Below, piece by piece: positions 22,860 through 31,194 of a DNA stretch of 44,124 bases (position 1 is the stretch's first letter; the number at the start of each line of letters is the position of its first letter). Origin of the DNA: a virus; IMG/VR virus record IMGVR_UViG_3300035034_003787, positions 1 to 44,124 of that record. The stretch is one strand, 5' to 3'. Both the position numbers and the translations under genes were made by a program. The notes beneath the pieces are model-generated. The model worked only from the letters and a program-made list of their open reading frames with translations. It searched no databases and was not told the DNA's origin.

Positions 22860-24353
22860 ATGAAAATGATGAACATTCCGATATTTTCAGAAATGAATAT
22901 CGCAGAAAAAGTTAGATTATTGAAAAATAATTTTGGTCTCAAATCGGACAGTTATAAATTTAGTCATGCTTCTCAATATCCTCCAGGAACAACTAATGTA
23001 ATTTCTTACATGGAAGCCAGAGGATCTGATCATCCATTAAGACAGGAAGTAGCTGTTGTAGGAATGCAAGCTAATTTGATAAAGCATTTTGTTGGAGTTA
23101 GAATGACTAAGGAGCTTCTTGATATAGCAGAAATGTTTTCCAACGCCCACTTTGGTCTGGGTCTTGATGGAAAAACTCCAGCGGTTCCTTTTAACAGAAA
23201 GGGGTGGGAATACATTATAGAAAACCACGGGGGTAAATTACCTCTAAGAATTAAATCCGTACCTGAAGGTATGGTAGTTCCGTTAAAAGAAGTTATTTCA
23301 ACATTTGAAATAACTGATAACCATTCCTTTTGGTTAACTAATTTTTCAGAAACACTTCTTTCTCATAATTGGTTCCCTATAACTATAGCTTCCAATAGCA
23401 GGGAAATGAAAAAGATTCTTAAGCATGGATTGGAACTAACAGCAGATCCCGGAATGGCTGAAATTCTACTTCCAACTAGATTGGTTGATTTTGGTTTTAG
23501 AGGAGTAGAAACCCCGGACGCAGCTGGAGTAGGTGGAATGGCTCATTTAGTTAATTTTGAATCTACCGACAATACCGCAGGAATAATAGAAGCAATGATC
23601 TATTATAACGCAGGAATGATTGGGAGCTCAATACCGGCCTCCGAACATTCTACCATAACCAGTTGGGGAAAGGAAAATGAATCTAAAGCCATAGGTAATC
23701 TATTAGATTCCTATCGAAATGCAAAATATGTTGCATCAGTTTCAGATTCTTTTGATATATTTAATGCAGCTAGGAAAATATACGGAGAAGATTTAAAAGA
23801 CAAAATTTTAGTAGACGGAAAGGTTGTTTTGGTAAGACCTGATTCAGGAGATCCAATAGAGGTAAACCGAAAAGTCATTAAAATTCTTTGGGATAAATTC
23901 GGAGGTCATGTAAATTCGAGAGGATTTAAAGTTCTAGATCCCCATATAAGAATAATCCAAGGGGATGGTATAGATATAGATTCTCTACAAGGAATCTTAG
24001 ATATGCTTATCGAGGAAAAATTCTCTACCGAGATTATAGCTTTCGGATCAGGCGGAGGTCTTCTACAGAAATTTGATAGAGATACATTCAAATTTGCTAT
24101 TAAGTGCTCTATGGCAATTGTAAACGGAGAAGAGGTTGATGTACAGAAGGATCCTATAACATCTAAGGGTAAAAAATCAAAACCAGGAAGGCTAAAACTA
24201 GTCCGAGGAAAAGGTGGGGTTTTATATACAGCTTCTTCAAAAACTCACAAAAATTTTGAAGAATTGGAAGATGTAATGGAATTGATTTTCGAAAACGGAG
24301 AGATGGTTAAAACTTATGATATTGATGAAATTAGAGAAAGAGCATCTTTATAA
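22860..24353 (+). CDS. nadV: Nicotinamide phosphoribosyltransferase (NAMPT/NadV)
   Basis: 497 residues, the usual length. It condenses nicotinamide with PRPP to NMN. Visible signatures: DSYKFSHASQYPPGT near the start, YMEARG, DFGFRGVE with the DxG-R-G, ASEHS (the catalytic His region), SVSDSFDIFNA, VRPDSGDP (PRPP/ribose-binding) and ILDMLIEEKF. With the upstream NMNAT it rebuilds NAD+ from nicotinamide left by defence NADases. Phage-encoded pairs of this kind (NARP2) are established as counter-defence. ATG 22860 is preferred; a second ATG at 22866 is only two codons later. Confidence 0.98.
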   Translation: MKMMNIPIFSEMNIAEKVRLLKNNFGLKSDSYKFSHASQYPPGTTNVISYMEARGSDHPLRQEVAVVGMQANLIKHFVGVRMTKELLDIAEMFSNAHFGLGLDGKTPAVPFNRKGWEYIIENHGGKLPLRIKSVPEGMVVPLKEVISTFEITDNHSFWLTNFSETLLSHNWFPITIASNSREMKKILKHGLELTADPGMAEILLPTRLVDFGFRGVETPDAAGVGGMAHLVNFESTDNTAGIIEAMIYYNAGMIGSSIPASEHSTITSWGKENESKAIGNLLDSYRNAKYVASVSDSFDIFNAARKIYGEDLKDKILVDGKVVLVRPDSGDPIEVNRKVIKILWDKFGGHVNSRGFKVLDPHIRIIQGDGIDIDSLQGILDMLIEEKFSTEIIAFGSGGGLLQKFDRDTFKFAIKCSMAIVNGEEVDVQKDPITSKGKKSKPGRLKLVRGKGGVLYTASSKTHKNFEELEDVMELIFENGEMVKTYDIDEIRERASL

Positions 24354-24355
24354 AT

Positions 24356-24523
24356 ATGGATTACTATTACGTGTTTTATAAAAATCTTGGCTATAATATG
24401 TACGAAAGAACATGTGGAACTAAGGAAAGAGCAGAAGAGAAGAAAAAAGAGCTCGAGGATATTTATGGGCACTCAGAGTATTTTAAAAATGACATTCCGA
24501 AATCTTATAAATGGGCATACTAA
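24356..24523 (+). CDS. Unknown 55-aa protein
   Basis: ATG 24356 lies two bases after the NAMPT stop; the frame ends at TAA 24521-24523. Protein MDYYYVFYKNLGYNMYERTC ... WAY has alternating hydrophobic and Lys/Glu positions as in a real small fold. A larger frame from 24387 would overlap it, but that frame's N-terminus looks basic and unnatural; the real downstream gene begins at 24528. Confidence 0.65.
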   Translation: MDYYYVFYKNLGYNMYERTCGTKERAEEKKKELEDIYGHSEYFKNDIPKSYKWAY

Positions 24524-24527
24524 TATA

Positions 24528-24758
24528 ATGGCTAGATACAGACCAGATCACAAATTAGCAAAGGCTAAAAATCTTATAGAATCATTAGATGATAGTGAAG
24601 AAAGTGAATTGATAAAATACTATATCCAGGACCTAGAAAAAGATATAAAGAAACAAAGCGGTCAACTTTCTGAATATAGAGATTTTTTTAGAAAGCTTTC
24701 TGGTTTTCTTCCAAATAGTAATATAGTTTATGGATCCGGAGGTCCTAGAGAGAAATAA
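24528..24758 (+). CDS. Unknown 76-aa helical protein
   Basis: ATG 24528 (MARYRPDHKLAKAKN...) follows the 55-aa gene by four bases. The frame is open further upstream to 24387, but that extension has unnatural composition and coincides with the better gene at 24356. Helical, Lys/Glu/Ser-rich; ends three bases before the HAD-like gene. Not recognised. Confidence 0.7.
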   Translation: MARYRPDHKLAKAKNLIESLDDSEESELIKYYIQDLEKDIKKQSGQLSEYRDFFRKLSGFLPNSNIVYGSGGPREK

Positions 24759-24760
24759 AT

Positions 24761-25201
24761 ATGATAACTGACTCAATAGATAAAGCATTTAAAACTGCTA
24801 GAGAAAGGAAATGGGACCGAACTTTTTGGGCGGTGGACATTCACGAAACTATCATAGTTCCAAACTATAAGAAGGACGATATCCCAACAGAGTGGTATCC
24901 CAATGCTAAAGAAGCTTTACAAAAAATGTCAGAAAGAAATGACATAGATCTAATACTATTTACTTGCTCTTGGCCGCACGAAATTGAAAAATATCTGGAA
25001 ATGCTAGAGAATGAGGGAATACACTTTAAATATTCTAATGAAAATCCAGACATACCTAATGGTGCATATGGACATTATGAGAAAAAATTCTACTTCAATG
25101 TTTTATTTGAAGACAAAGCTGGATTTCATCCCAGAGAATGGGAACTAGTTATAGATAAACTTGGTGAGTATCCAGATGGTTATGGTCTTATGGATATATA
25201 A
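24761..25201 (+). CDS. HAD-superfamily-like phosphatase
   Basis: 146 residues. AVDIHETIIVPNY resembles HAD motif I, but the usual second Asp of DxDxT is His (DIHET). LILFTCSWPHE supplies motif II (Thr/Ser) and FNVLFEDKAGF the acidic motif III/IV. This pattern belongs to a recurrent phage/Bacteroidetes HAD-like group. Substrate unknown; a nucleotide or sugar phosphate is possible. With the general acid Asp replaced by His, activity may differ from classic HAD phosphatases. Confidence 0.7.
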   Translation: MITDSIDKAFKTARERKWDRTFWAVDIHETIIVPNYKKDDIPTEWYPNAKEALQKMSERNDIDLILFTCSWPHEIEKYLEMLENEGIHFKYSNENPDIPNGAYGHYEKKFYFNVLFEDKAGFHPREWELVIDKLGEYPDGYGLMDI

Positions 25202-25204
25202 TGA

Positions 25205-25861
25205 ATGGGAAAAAGGATTGAAAACTTTACAGGATATATTGGGAGGCTAAATGAAAATGAAACCTCTTTATCTTTTAGAAACACTTTTCTAAAAAAATTA
25301 ATAGAAGATCTTGAAAGGGTAGGTTTTAAATTTACCGATACCGAAAAGGGTTTTATTAAAGGTAAAAAATCATTGGCTAAGGTTTTTGATTCCAGAGTAA
25401 TATTAACTGTCGATGAAATGGCAGAAGAATTAGAAGAGCATTTAATTCTGGCGGGATATAAATTAGAAAAATCTTCTTCCGATAGATTAATAATAAAAGT
25501 ATCTAGTATGGATAACATGTTTATTAGTTGTTCTGCTCCATATATCGGAGGAAATAATTACAAGAATTACCTTCGTTTCAGAATTGGTCCAGCTAGACCC
25601 CCAGAGGTAATAACCGGACTCCCAAAGGGAGATTCAAAAGAGATTGAATTGAAATTTTGGAACGGGTATAAGAAGGTGACGGGTAAATTCTCTGAGAATG
25701 AGAGAGAAATCCCAAAAAACTTTGATGAATTTACTGTAGTTATTTACACTAGCGATTCCTCAAGTGATGGTAATTCGTATGAATTGGAAATATATTTTGA
25801 CGGAGATGAATATTCTGGGTATGAATATTCAGACCACGGGGATATAAAAAAAATAAATTGA
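25205..25861 (+). CDS. Unknown 218-aa protein
   Basis: ATG 25205 lies within four bases of the upstream stop. Helical first half, strand-rich second half (VVIYTSDSSSDGNSYELEIY), ending in acidic/Tyr-rich YSGYEYSDHGD. Not recognised; no membrane or enzymatic motif seen. Confidence 0.8.
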   Translation: MGKRIENFTGYIGRLNENETSLSFRNTFLKKLIEDLERVGFKFTDTEKGFIKGKKSLAKVFDSRVILTVDEMAEELEEHLILAGYKLEKSSSDRLIIKVSSMDNMFISCSAPYIGGNNYKNYLRFRIGPARPPEVITGLPKGDSKEIELKFWNGYKKVTGKFSENEREIPKNFDEFTVVIYTSDSSSDGNSYELEIYFDGDEYSGYEYSDHGDIKKIN

Positions 25862-25987
25862 AACATTTTAGCGTCTTCGATATATAATTATTGAAGACGG
25901 TTTCCTTTACCGTTTGATGTCCTGAGTCCAATTAAGGGCTTTTGAGTAGTTTAAGGCTACTAAAGGATTTTAAAAATAATAAGGAAA
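25862..25987 (+). other. 126-base intergenic region with hairpin and promoter motif
   Basis: Contains GATATATAA (25879-25887) inside a hairpin whose arms are cgtcttc (25872-25878) and gaagacg (25893-25899). A second short hairpin follows (ggtttcctttacc). The motif is about 100 bases before the next ATG, leaving a long leader. No ORF of normal composition and no recognised riboswitch fold. Confidence 0.5.
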
Positions 25988-26827
25988 ATGAAGAAAAACA
26001 AGAAAAATCTTGTGGGAAGTCCAGGACAACCCCAAGCATGGATAGCCATCCACAAAAATAGGCAAAAGTCAAATTCTGGAGGGAAAGTTTATTTTAAAGA
26101 TAGACAGGAATTCGAAATAGAATTATTCAATCCCACAAAATCTCCAACATTAGTCAAAATAAAGCTTAACGGGAATTACATTAGCAACAGGGGTCTTATA
26201 TTAGATCCAGGTCAAAGGTGGTTTTTGGATAGGTATATAGATAATGATAGGAAATTTTCTTTCAGTACATATGACATAGAAAATAACGAAGAAACTAAAG
26301 AAGCTATTTCCAATAATGGTTTAGTTGAGGTTGAATTTTACCCAGAAACTATAAACTTTGGAAACGGAGGAATTAATTGGGGTAAACCGTATTGGGAAAA
26401 AGACTGGTCTCAACCTGGTATCTGGTATAGCGGAACAGGTACGGGAGGATTTGATGGTCCTTTTTTTACCACTACTAGTTTATTTTCAGATTTATCAAAT
26501 ATTGATTCTTCTGAAATGATAACTAAAACAGCTACTTATTCCTCGTCCATAGATATTAGTGAAGTAGCTAATAACGGAGGAGAAAAGAAAGACTCTCTAC
26601 TAGAAACTGGAAGAGTCAAAGAAGGGGGAAAGTCTGGACAATCTTTTAGTGAAGGTTCTGGAACTTTCGATTCATTTACTTCTAATATATGCAGGTATAA
26701 AATAATTCCTATATCTACAAAGCCATTAAAGAAAAGTGAAATGAGGAACTATTGTACTAATTGTTCTCTAAGGATAAGAAAATCTTCATGGAAATTCTGT
26801 CCAAGCTGCGGAGAAAATCTCCAATAA
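25988..26827 (+). CDS. Unknown 279-aa protein with C-terminal zinc ribbon
   Basis: Residues 1-125 are a beta-rich domain (EIELFNPTKS, KIKLNGNYIS, LILDPGQRWFLDRY, VEVEFYPE), a conserved-looking module whose name I do not recall. A Gly/Ser/Thr-rich spacer follows (about 150-245, GTGTGGFDGPFF). The end is a zinc ribbon, CTNCSLRIRKSSWKFCPSCG: two CxxC pairs 16 residues apart. The ribbon suggests nucleic acid or protein binding; a virion or late regulatory protein would fit. It follows a promoter motif and ends just before a terminator, so it may be transcribed alone. Confidence 0.75.
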   Translation: MKKNKKNLVGSPGQPQAWIAIHKNRQKSNSGGKVYFKDRQEFEIELFNPTKSPTLVKIKLNGNYISNRGLILDPGQRWFLDRYIDNDRKFSFSTYDIENNEETKEAISNNGLVEVEFYPETINFGNGGINWGKPYWEKDWSQPGIWYSGTGTGGFDGPFFTTTSLFSDLSNIDSSEMITKTATYSSSIDISEVANNGGEKKDSLLETGRVKEGGKSGQSFSEGSGTFDSFTSNICRYKIIPISTKPLKKSEMRNYCTNCSLRIRKSSWKFCPSCGENLQ

Positions 26828-26852
26828 AATAAAACATAAAGGAAACGTCTTC

Positions 26853-26883
26853 AAAAGTCCTAGATTAATCTAGGACTTTTTTG
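26853..26883 (+). terminator. Rho-independent terminator
   Basis: Perfect palindrome aaaagtcctagattaatctaggactttt (26853-26880) with a run of six T. It ends the zinc-ribbon unit. Confidence 0.92.
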
Positions 26884-26945
26884 TTTTATATCGTTAAATT
26901 CTTATTTTTTAATTATAAATTTATAGATTATTAAAATAGTATAAA

Positions 26946-28040
26946 ATGAAAGAAGATATATCGATAATATTTAAAACTATAATTGGATCACATGCACATG
27001 GGACAAATATAGAAGGATCCGACGTTGATATAAAAGGGATTTATATACAGAGTCCGGAATCCATTTTAGATCATGGATACAGAGAACAATACGAGGTTAA
27101 TCCTGACGAGGTTTATTATGAGTTAAGGAGAGTGGTAGAATTGTGTTGTACTTCAAATCCGACAATGCTGGAAATCATATTCAGTCCAGAAGATTGCATC
27201 TTAGAGAAACATCCTGTAATGGATATCTTATTAAATATAAAAGATCAGTTTCTTTCCAAATCATGTAAATATTCATTTGGTGGATATGCTAAGTCTCAAA
27301 TATCTAAAGCTTCGGGGCTTCAGAAAAAAATGAACTGGAGTGAGGATTCCAAAACGAGATCTTCTATGCTGGATTTTTGTTTCGTCCCCGATGGTAGAGG
27401 GGGTAGCAGAAAACTAGTAGACTATTTAAAAGAAAGGGAAATCAACCAGGAAAATATAGGGTTAACTAGTATCCCTAATATGGGAAATTATTACGGGATG
27501 TTTTATTCACCTAATATTCCCTACCGTGGAATAGTAAACAAAACTTCAACGGAGGTAAGACTTAGTAGCATACCTAAATCTGAAATGGGAAATTACCTAG
27601 GAGCAATGTATTACAACCAAGGAGAATTCTCTAAGCACTGTAAAAATTATACCTCATATCAAAAATGGTTGAAGGAAAGGAACACCCAAAGATATGTTGA
27701 TATAGAAAAACACAATCAGAAAATTGACGGTAAGAATATGCTACATTGTATTAGACTTTGTGAAATGAGTCAAGAAATAGCAGAAGGAAGGGGTTTTAAT
27801 GTTAGAAGGCCTAATCCGGAGTATTTAATTTCTATTAGAAAAGGAAAAGTTGATCTGAAATCTTTATTAGATAGAGTTAATGAAATATTAAAAGAGAGTG
27901 ACAGCAAATACGAAAACTCTAAACTCCCAGAAAAAATAGATCCGGATATTTTCATGGAGGCTGTAAAAAAAATGAGAAAAGCGTATCATAATTCTAGAGT
28001 TAAAGAAAATCATATTTTCCCTAATAAACTGATCAACTAG
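26946..28040 (+). CDS. RlaP-like DNA polymerase beta superfamily nucleotidyltransferase
   Basis: 364 residues. The N-terminal signature GSHAHGTNIEGSDVDIKG is a pol-beta-type nucleotidyltransferase active site (GSxxxGT-x4-SDxD), followed by a helical region with ELCCTSNPTMLEIIF. This matches the RlaP/YcgL-type group (PF10127), linked in bacteria to RNA repair operons. The substrate is unknown; tRNA end or phosphate metabolism is likely given KptA, RNA ligase and the CCA-type enzyme nearby. Its 3' end overlaps a minus-strand homing endonuclease by eight bases. Confidence 0.88.
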   Translation: MKEDISIIFKTIIGSHAHGTNIEGSDVDIKGIYIQSPESILDHGYREQYEVNPDEVYYELRRVVELCCTSNPTMLEIIFSPEDCILEKHPVMDILLNIKDQFLSKSCKYSFGGYAKSQISKASGLQKKMNWSEDSKTRSSMLDFCFVPDGRGGSRKLVDYLKEREINQENIGLTSIPNMGNYYGMFYSPNIPYRGIVNKTSTEVRLSSIPKSEMGNYLGAMYYNQGEFSKHCKNYTSYQKWLKERNTQRYVDIEKHNQKIDGKNMLHCIRLCEMSQEIAEGRGFNVRRPNPEYLISIRKGKVDLKSLLDRVNEILKESDSKYENSKLPEKIDPDIFMEAVKKMRKAYHNSRVKENHIFPNKLIN

Positions 28041-29121
28041 GAGGCTTTAGCATCTTGCAATTATCTCCATGCCATCTTATATAATTTCCTTTAGATATAG
28101 TTGATTTATTACAATTTTTGCATACATAAACATTTGATGAATTCCTGATATTTTCCCATCTTTTTTTATTTGTTTCACTCATTTTTTTTCTAGTTTCCTT
28201 AGAAAAAATCCTACCTTTATTATACAATCCCTTTCTAATTCTAGTTTCATATGAATCCTCCTTCCCTTTATTTTTCCTAGTCTTAGATATTTTTTCACCA
28301 ATTTTATAACCGCGGGTTTCTTTAAGTGAAGTCTTATCTAATATAAATTTCGGATTTTTTTTACATGCATCTCCGTGGAAAGTAAGGTAGTTATAATTAT
28401 TAACCTTCCTATCACAATACTCGCATTCTATTCTATCGGGTTTGTTTTTCTTTTCCATATTAGGGTTTTCTTTACAGTATTTCCCATGATGTATATGAAA
28501 TCTTGTTGGATTTGTTGAAATCCCGCAATATTCACATTCTATTTTAATCTTATCCTTTATTTCCATATTAGGATTTTCTTTACAGTAAGTTCCGTGCCAT
28601 CTTTTATAATTTGCTTTGCTTATATTTTTTTTACAATGTTCGCACTCAACCTTCATATGAGGTTTTAATTTAGATCCTAACACTCTTTTACTAATTCGTT
28701 GTTTCTCTTCTTTTGTAAAAATTCTTCCAGCTCTTCCCTTCATACTTTCGATTATTTCTTCTCTTCTTGGATGATTTGTTAAATTATCTCCGCCAGAGCC
28801 ACCAGAACTAATATTATATCCATTAGGTACAATAGTATTTAATTCGGAAATCCAGTATATTTCCCTCTTTTCTATCATATCTTTAGTTGAAAATTCTATT
28901 ATAGATTTTCTAAAATTAGATTTCCCGTATTTTTTAATGGAATCCTTCAAAGCAATTCCTGAACCAAAATATCTATCATTTATATCCACTGTTTCGTGTT
29001 TCCCTATATACAATTTATTGGAGATTAGGTTTTCTATTTTATAGATATAATATATTTTTTCTTTTATCATAGTATATGTATCTAGTATCTTAATTATTTT
29101 ATTTATATTTATGTTATTCAT
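28033..29121 (-). CDS. GIY-YIG homing endonuclease with four zinc-finger-like repeats
   Basis: 362 residues. N-terminal GIY-YIG domain (YYIYKIENLISNKLYIGKH, then RYFGSG, then FRKSIIEF, EIYWISEL). The middle/C-terminal part has four repeats of the form CxxC-x~12-HG-x3-C: CEHCKKNISKANY, CEYCGISTNPTRF, CEYCDRKVNNYNY and CKNCNKSTISKGNY. A NUMOD3-like stretch (GRIFSKETRKKMSE) precedes the last. Probably a free-standing selfish endonuclease. It may start at 29121 or at an internal ATG near 29070, because residues 1-17 are unusual (Asn/Ile-rich). Confidence 0.93.
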   Translation of the reverse strand: MNNININKIIKILDTYTMIKEKIYYIYKIENLISNKLYIGKHETVDINDRYFGSGIALKDSIKKYGKSNFRKSIIEFSTKDMIEKREIYWISELNTIVPNGYNISSGGSGGDNLTNHPRREEIIESMKGRAGRIFTKEEKQRISKRVLGSKLKPHMKVECEHCKKNISKANYKRWHGTYCKENPNMEIKDKIKIECEYCGISTNPTRFHIHHGKYCKENPNMEKKNKPDRIECEYCDRKVNNYNYLTFHGDACKKNPKFILDKTSLKETRGYKIGEKISKTRKNKGKEDSYETRIRKGLYNKGRIFSKETRKKMSETNKKRWENIRNSSNVYVCKNCNKSTISKGNYIRWHGDNCKMLKPPS

Positions 29122-29145
29122 ACAAAAGCATTTTAAACAACAGAA

Positions 29146-29877
29146 ATGAAAAATTTAATTCTATTAGTTCTAGCAGGATCCCTATTTTCATGTGATGTTA
29201 AAAATCGATCGAGCTTTAATATAATCGAAAAATTCGTTCTTGGTCAATCCCAGGTAGAAGAAACCTCAGGGCTTTGTAAGTGTGGGGATAATATCTACAC
29301 GGTTTCTGACGAAGGAAATGTGTATCAAATAGATTCCGTAGGAGAAATAATTTTAGAATTCCTCATCTTGAGTGAAATGGATCTTGAGGGAATTGCTTGC
29401 TTTGATGATTTTCTTTATGTACTGGACGAAGAATCTGGATTTTTTGTATTCCAGGTTGGTGAGAAGGAAATAGAAAAAATAAGTTTTAATAGAATACTTT
29501 CTGGATCTCAAGACAGCGGATGGGAAGGAATAACCATTTCCGGAGATTTAGCTTATTTAGCTAGGGAGGATGCGGAATACATTCTAGTTTACTCGGTTAG
29601 TAAAAGGGAAGTCATACATGAAATAGTACTTGATAAAAAAATAGATTCTATTTCTGGAATGACCATTGGTAAAAACCACCTTTACTTATTGGATAGGGAC
29701 GGAGGATACATTCATAAATGTGATGTTCTTGGAAGCATAAAAGCTTCCTGGAGAATAGATACTAAGGATTCTAGGTTTGAAGGAATAACTTTAATTGACG
29801 AAGAAACTCTTGAATTTCTAGTTGTTAGCGATGAAACTTCTGAGGTTGTAAAAATAAAAATAACCACTAATGAGTAA
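29146..29877 (+). CDS. Lipoprotein with SdiA-regulated-like beta-propeller
   Basis: 243 residues. MKNLILLVLAGSLFSC is a lipobox signal peptide (cut before C16), so the protein is anchored in the envelope. The rest has repeated strand-turn-strand units: EETSGLCKCGDNIYTVSDEG, MDLEGIACFDDFLYVLD, WEGITISGDLAYLARED, and ISGMTIGKNHLYLLDRD. These match SdiA-regulated/YjiK-type propellers. Bacterial members are surface or periplasmic binding proteins; in a phage it may alter the host surface (for example superinfection exclusion), which is inference. Its stop overlaps the next gene by eight bases. Confidence 0.8.
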   Translation: MKNLILLVLAGSLFSCDVKNRSSFNIIEKFVLGQSQVEETSGLCKCGDNIYTVSDEGNVYQIDSVGEIILEFLILSEMDLEGIACFDDFLYVLDEESGFFVFQVGEKEIEKISFNRILSGSQDSGWEGITISGDLAYLAREDAEYILVYSVSKREVIHEIVLDKKIDSISGMTIGKNHLYLLDRDGGYIHKCDVLGSIKASWRIDTKDSRFEGITLIDEETLEFLVVSDETSEVVKIKITTNE

Positions 29878-30793
29878 TATATTATTGTGGTTGGATGATG
29901 TAAGAGATCCTCATTCTGAAAATTGGATTTCAGATTATGCTCCAGAATTTACTAATTCTGGAGAAGTATTCTGGGTGAAGTCATTCTACGAATTTAAAAG
30001 GTGGATAATGGAAAATGGTCTACCGAATAAAATAGCTTTTGACCACGACCTTTCTATAGACGAGATCTGGAGGGATTCTTACTTGCATAGCATAGAGGTT
30101 TCTAATCTAGGTAGGGTTAGAGCTAAATTTGATAAAACAATAAAAAATATTAGCACTGGCGTAGGATATTTAACCATATCCTCAGGAGGTAAAAATCATA
30201 GGGTTCATAGATTAGTTTGTGAAGCTTTCCATGAGAATCCAGAGAATAAAAGGACTGTAAATCACAAAGATGGAAATAGATTTAATAATCACGAAGAAAA
30301 TCTAGAATGGGCTACAGATTCTGAAAACATAAAACATTCCCACGAGGAATTAAGGAGAGATTTTACATCATATGGAGAAAATCACGGAAACAGTAAATCG
30401 GTCAGTCAATATGATAATGAGGGAAACCTTTTAGAAATTTATGGAAGCGTCGCTGAGGCTGGTAGGATCCTTAAGACGCCATACACAAATATAGCTAAAG
30501 CTGCTAGAGGGGAGAGAGAAAGTTGTTTGGGATTTAAGTGGAAATATGAGGGGAAAAAGCCGACTAAAAAAGCTAAAATAAAGCATAATCCTAGGACTAG
30601 GGAAAAAATTGCATCAGATTTTTACATTCCGGATTTTGAGAAAACGGGTTACGAAGCAGCAAAATGGCTTGTAGACCATTGCGATAATAAAAATCTAAAA
30701 TTGCCGGAATTTGTAATTCAGAGTGCCAATCCAGTGGGAAGAAAAAACATAGAATCATACTTAAATAATGCCAAGAAGCATTTAGGGATATGA
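29870..30793 (+). CDS. Cyclic-phosphate receiver-like protein interrupted by an HNH module
   Basis: 307 residues. Residues 1-64 (ILLWLDDVRDPHSENW, AFDHDLSID) and 235-307 (EKTGYEAAKWLVDHC, SANPVGRKNIESYL) fit together as one cREC-type receiver domain, associated with cyclic-phosphate and RNA repair systems. Between them, about residues 65-232, is an in-frame homing module: NUMOD4 (EIWRDSYLHSIEVSNLGRV), HNH (NHKDGNRFNNHEENLEW) and NUMOD1 (SVSQYDNEGNLLEIYGSVAE). No splice residues are seen: the insert has no obvious Cys/Ser at its start, and HN at the end is followed by Pro. It may therefore be a permanent insertion in a loop. Confidence 0.82.
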   Translation: MSNILLWLDDVRDPHSENWISDYAPEFTNSGEVFWVKSFYEFKRWIMENGLPNKIAFDHDLSIDEIWRDSYLHSIEVSNLGRVRAKFDKTIKNISTGVGYLTISSGGKNHRVHRLVCEAFHENPENKRTVNHKDGNRFNNHEENLEWATDSENIKHSHEELRRDFTSYGENHGNSKSVSQYDNEGNLLEIYGSVAEAGRILKTPYTNIAKAARGERESCLGFKWKYEGKKPTKKAKIKHNPRTREKIASDFYIPDFEKTGYEAAKWLVDHCDNKNLKLPEFVIQSANPVGRKNIESYLNNAKKHLGI

Positions 30794-31194
30794 ATAGGAT
30801 AACCCCAGATAAAATTACAAATCTTTACGATAACCAAATATTTGTATTTGGAAGTAATGAAGCTGGGAGACATGGAAAGGGAGCGGCTAAAAAAGCTATG
30901 GAGTGGGGAGCAATTTACGGCCAACCAATAGGGTTACAGGGTAAAACTTATGCAATCCCAACAAAAGATAAGAAGATAAAAAGATCACTAAATCTACTAG
31001 AAATTAGCATTTACGTGGAGCAATTCATAGAATTTGCTAAAAAAAATCCCGAATTAAATTTTTTAGTTACAAAAATAGGATGTAATCTAGCAGGTCACGT
31101 TCCGGAAGATATCGGACTTTTATTTGAAAACGCTATAGAAGTGAAAAATGTAAATCTGCCGATAGAATTTTGGAAATCCCTCGGAAAGTTATGA
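30790..31194 (+). CDS. Macro-domain-like phage protein (A1S_2505-type)
   Basis: 134 residues. IFVFGSNEAGRHGKGAAKKA followed by YAIPTKD is the hallmark of a widely spread phage family related to macro domains, which bind ADP-ribose or its derivatives. No catalytic role is established for this family. It overlaps the receiver-like gene by four bases and belongs to the RNA-repair/ADP-ribose group here. Confidence 0.7.
   Translation: MNRITPDKITNLYDNQIFVFGSNEAGRHGKGAAKKAMEWGAIYGQPIGLQGKTYAIPTKDKKIKRSLNLLEISIYVEQFIEFAKKNPELNFLVTKIGCNLAGHVPEDIGLLFENAIEVKNVNLPIEFWKSLGKL

Noticed and set aside
24387-24527. 123-aa gene starting at 24387
   Set aside because: Its first 47 residues have unnatural composition and overlap a better 55-aa gene (24356-24523); the real start is ATG 24528.
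25862-25987. Hammerhead ribozyme or riboswitch before the zinc-ribbon gene
   Set aside because: The CTGA-like stretch (gtcctgagtcc) lacks the GAAA partner and stem arrangement, and no known riboswitch core was recognised.
30062-30590. Intein in the receiver-like protein
   Set aside because: The insert ends HN but is followed by Pro, not Cys/Ser/Thr, and no Cys/Ser begins it; NUMOD-HNH-NUMOD modules are typical of homing endonucleases. Splicing cannot be excluded, but nothing supports it.
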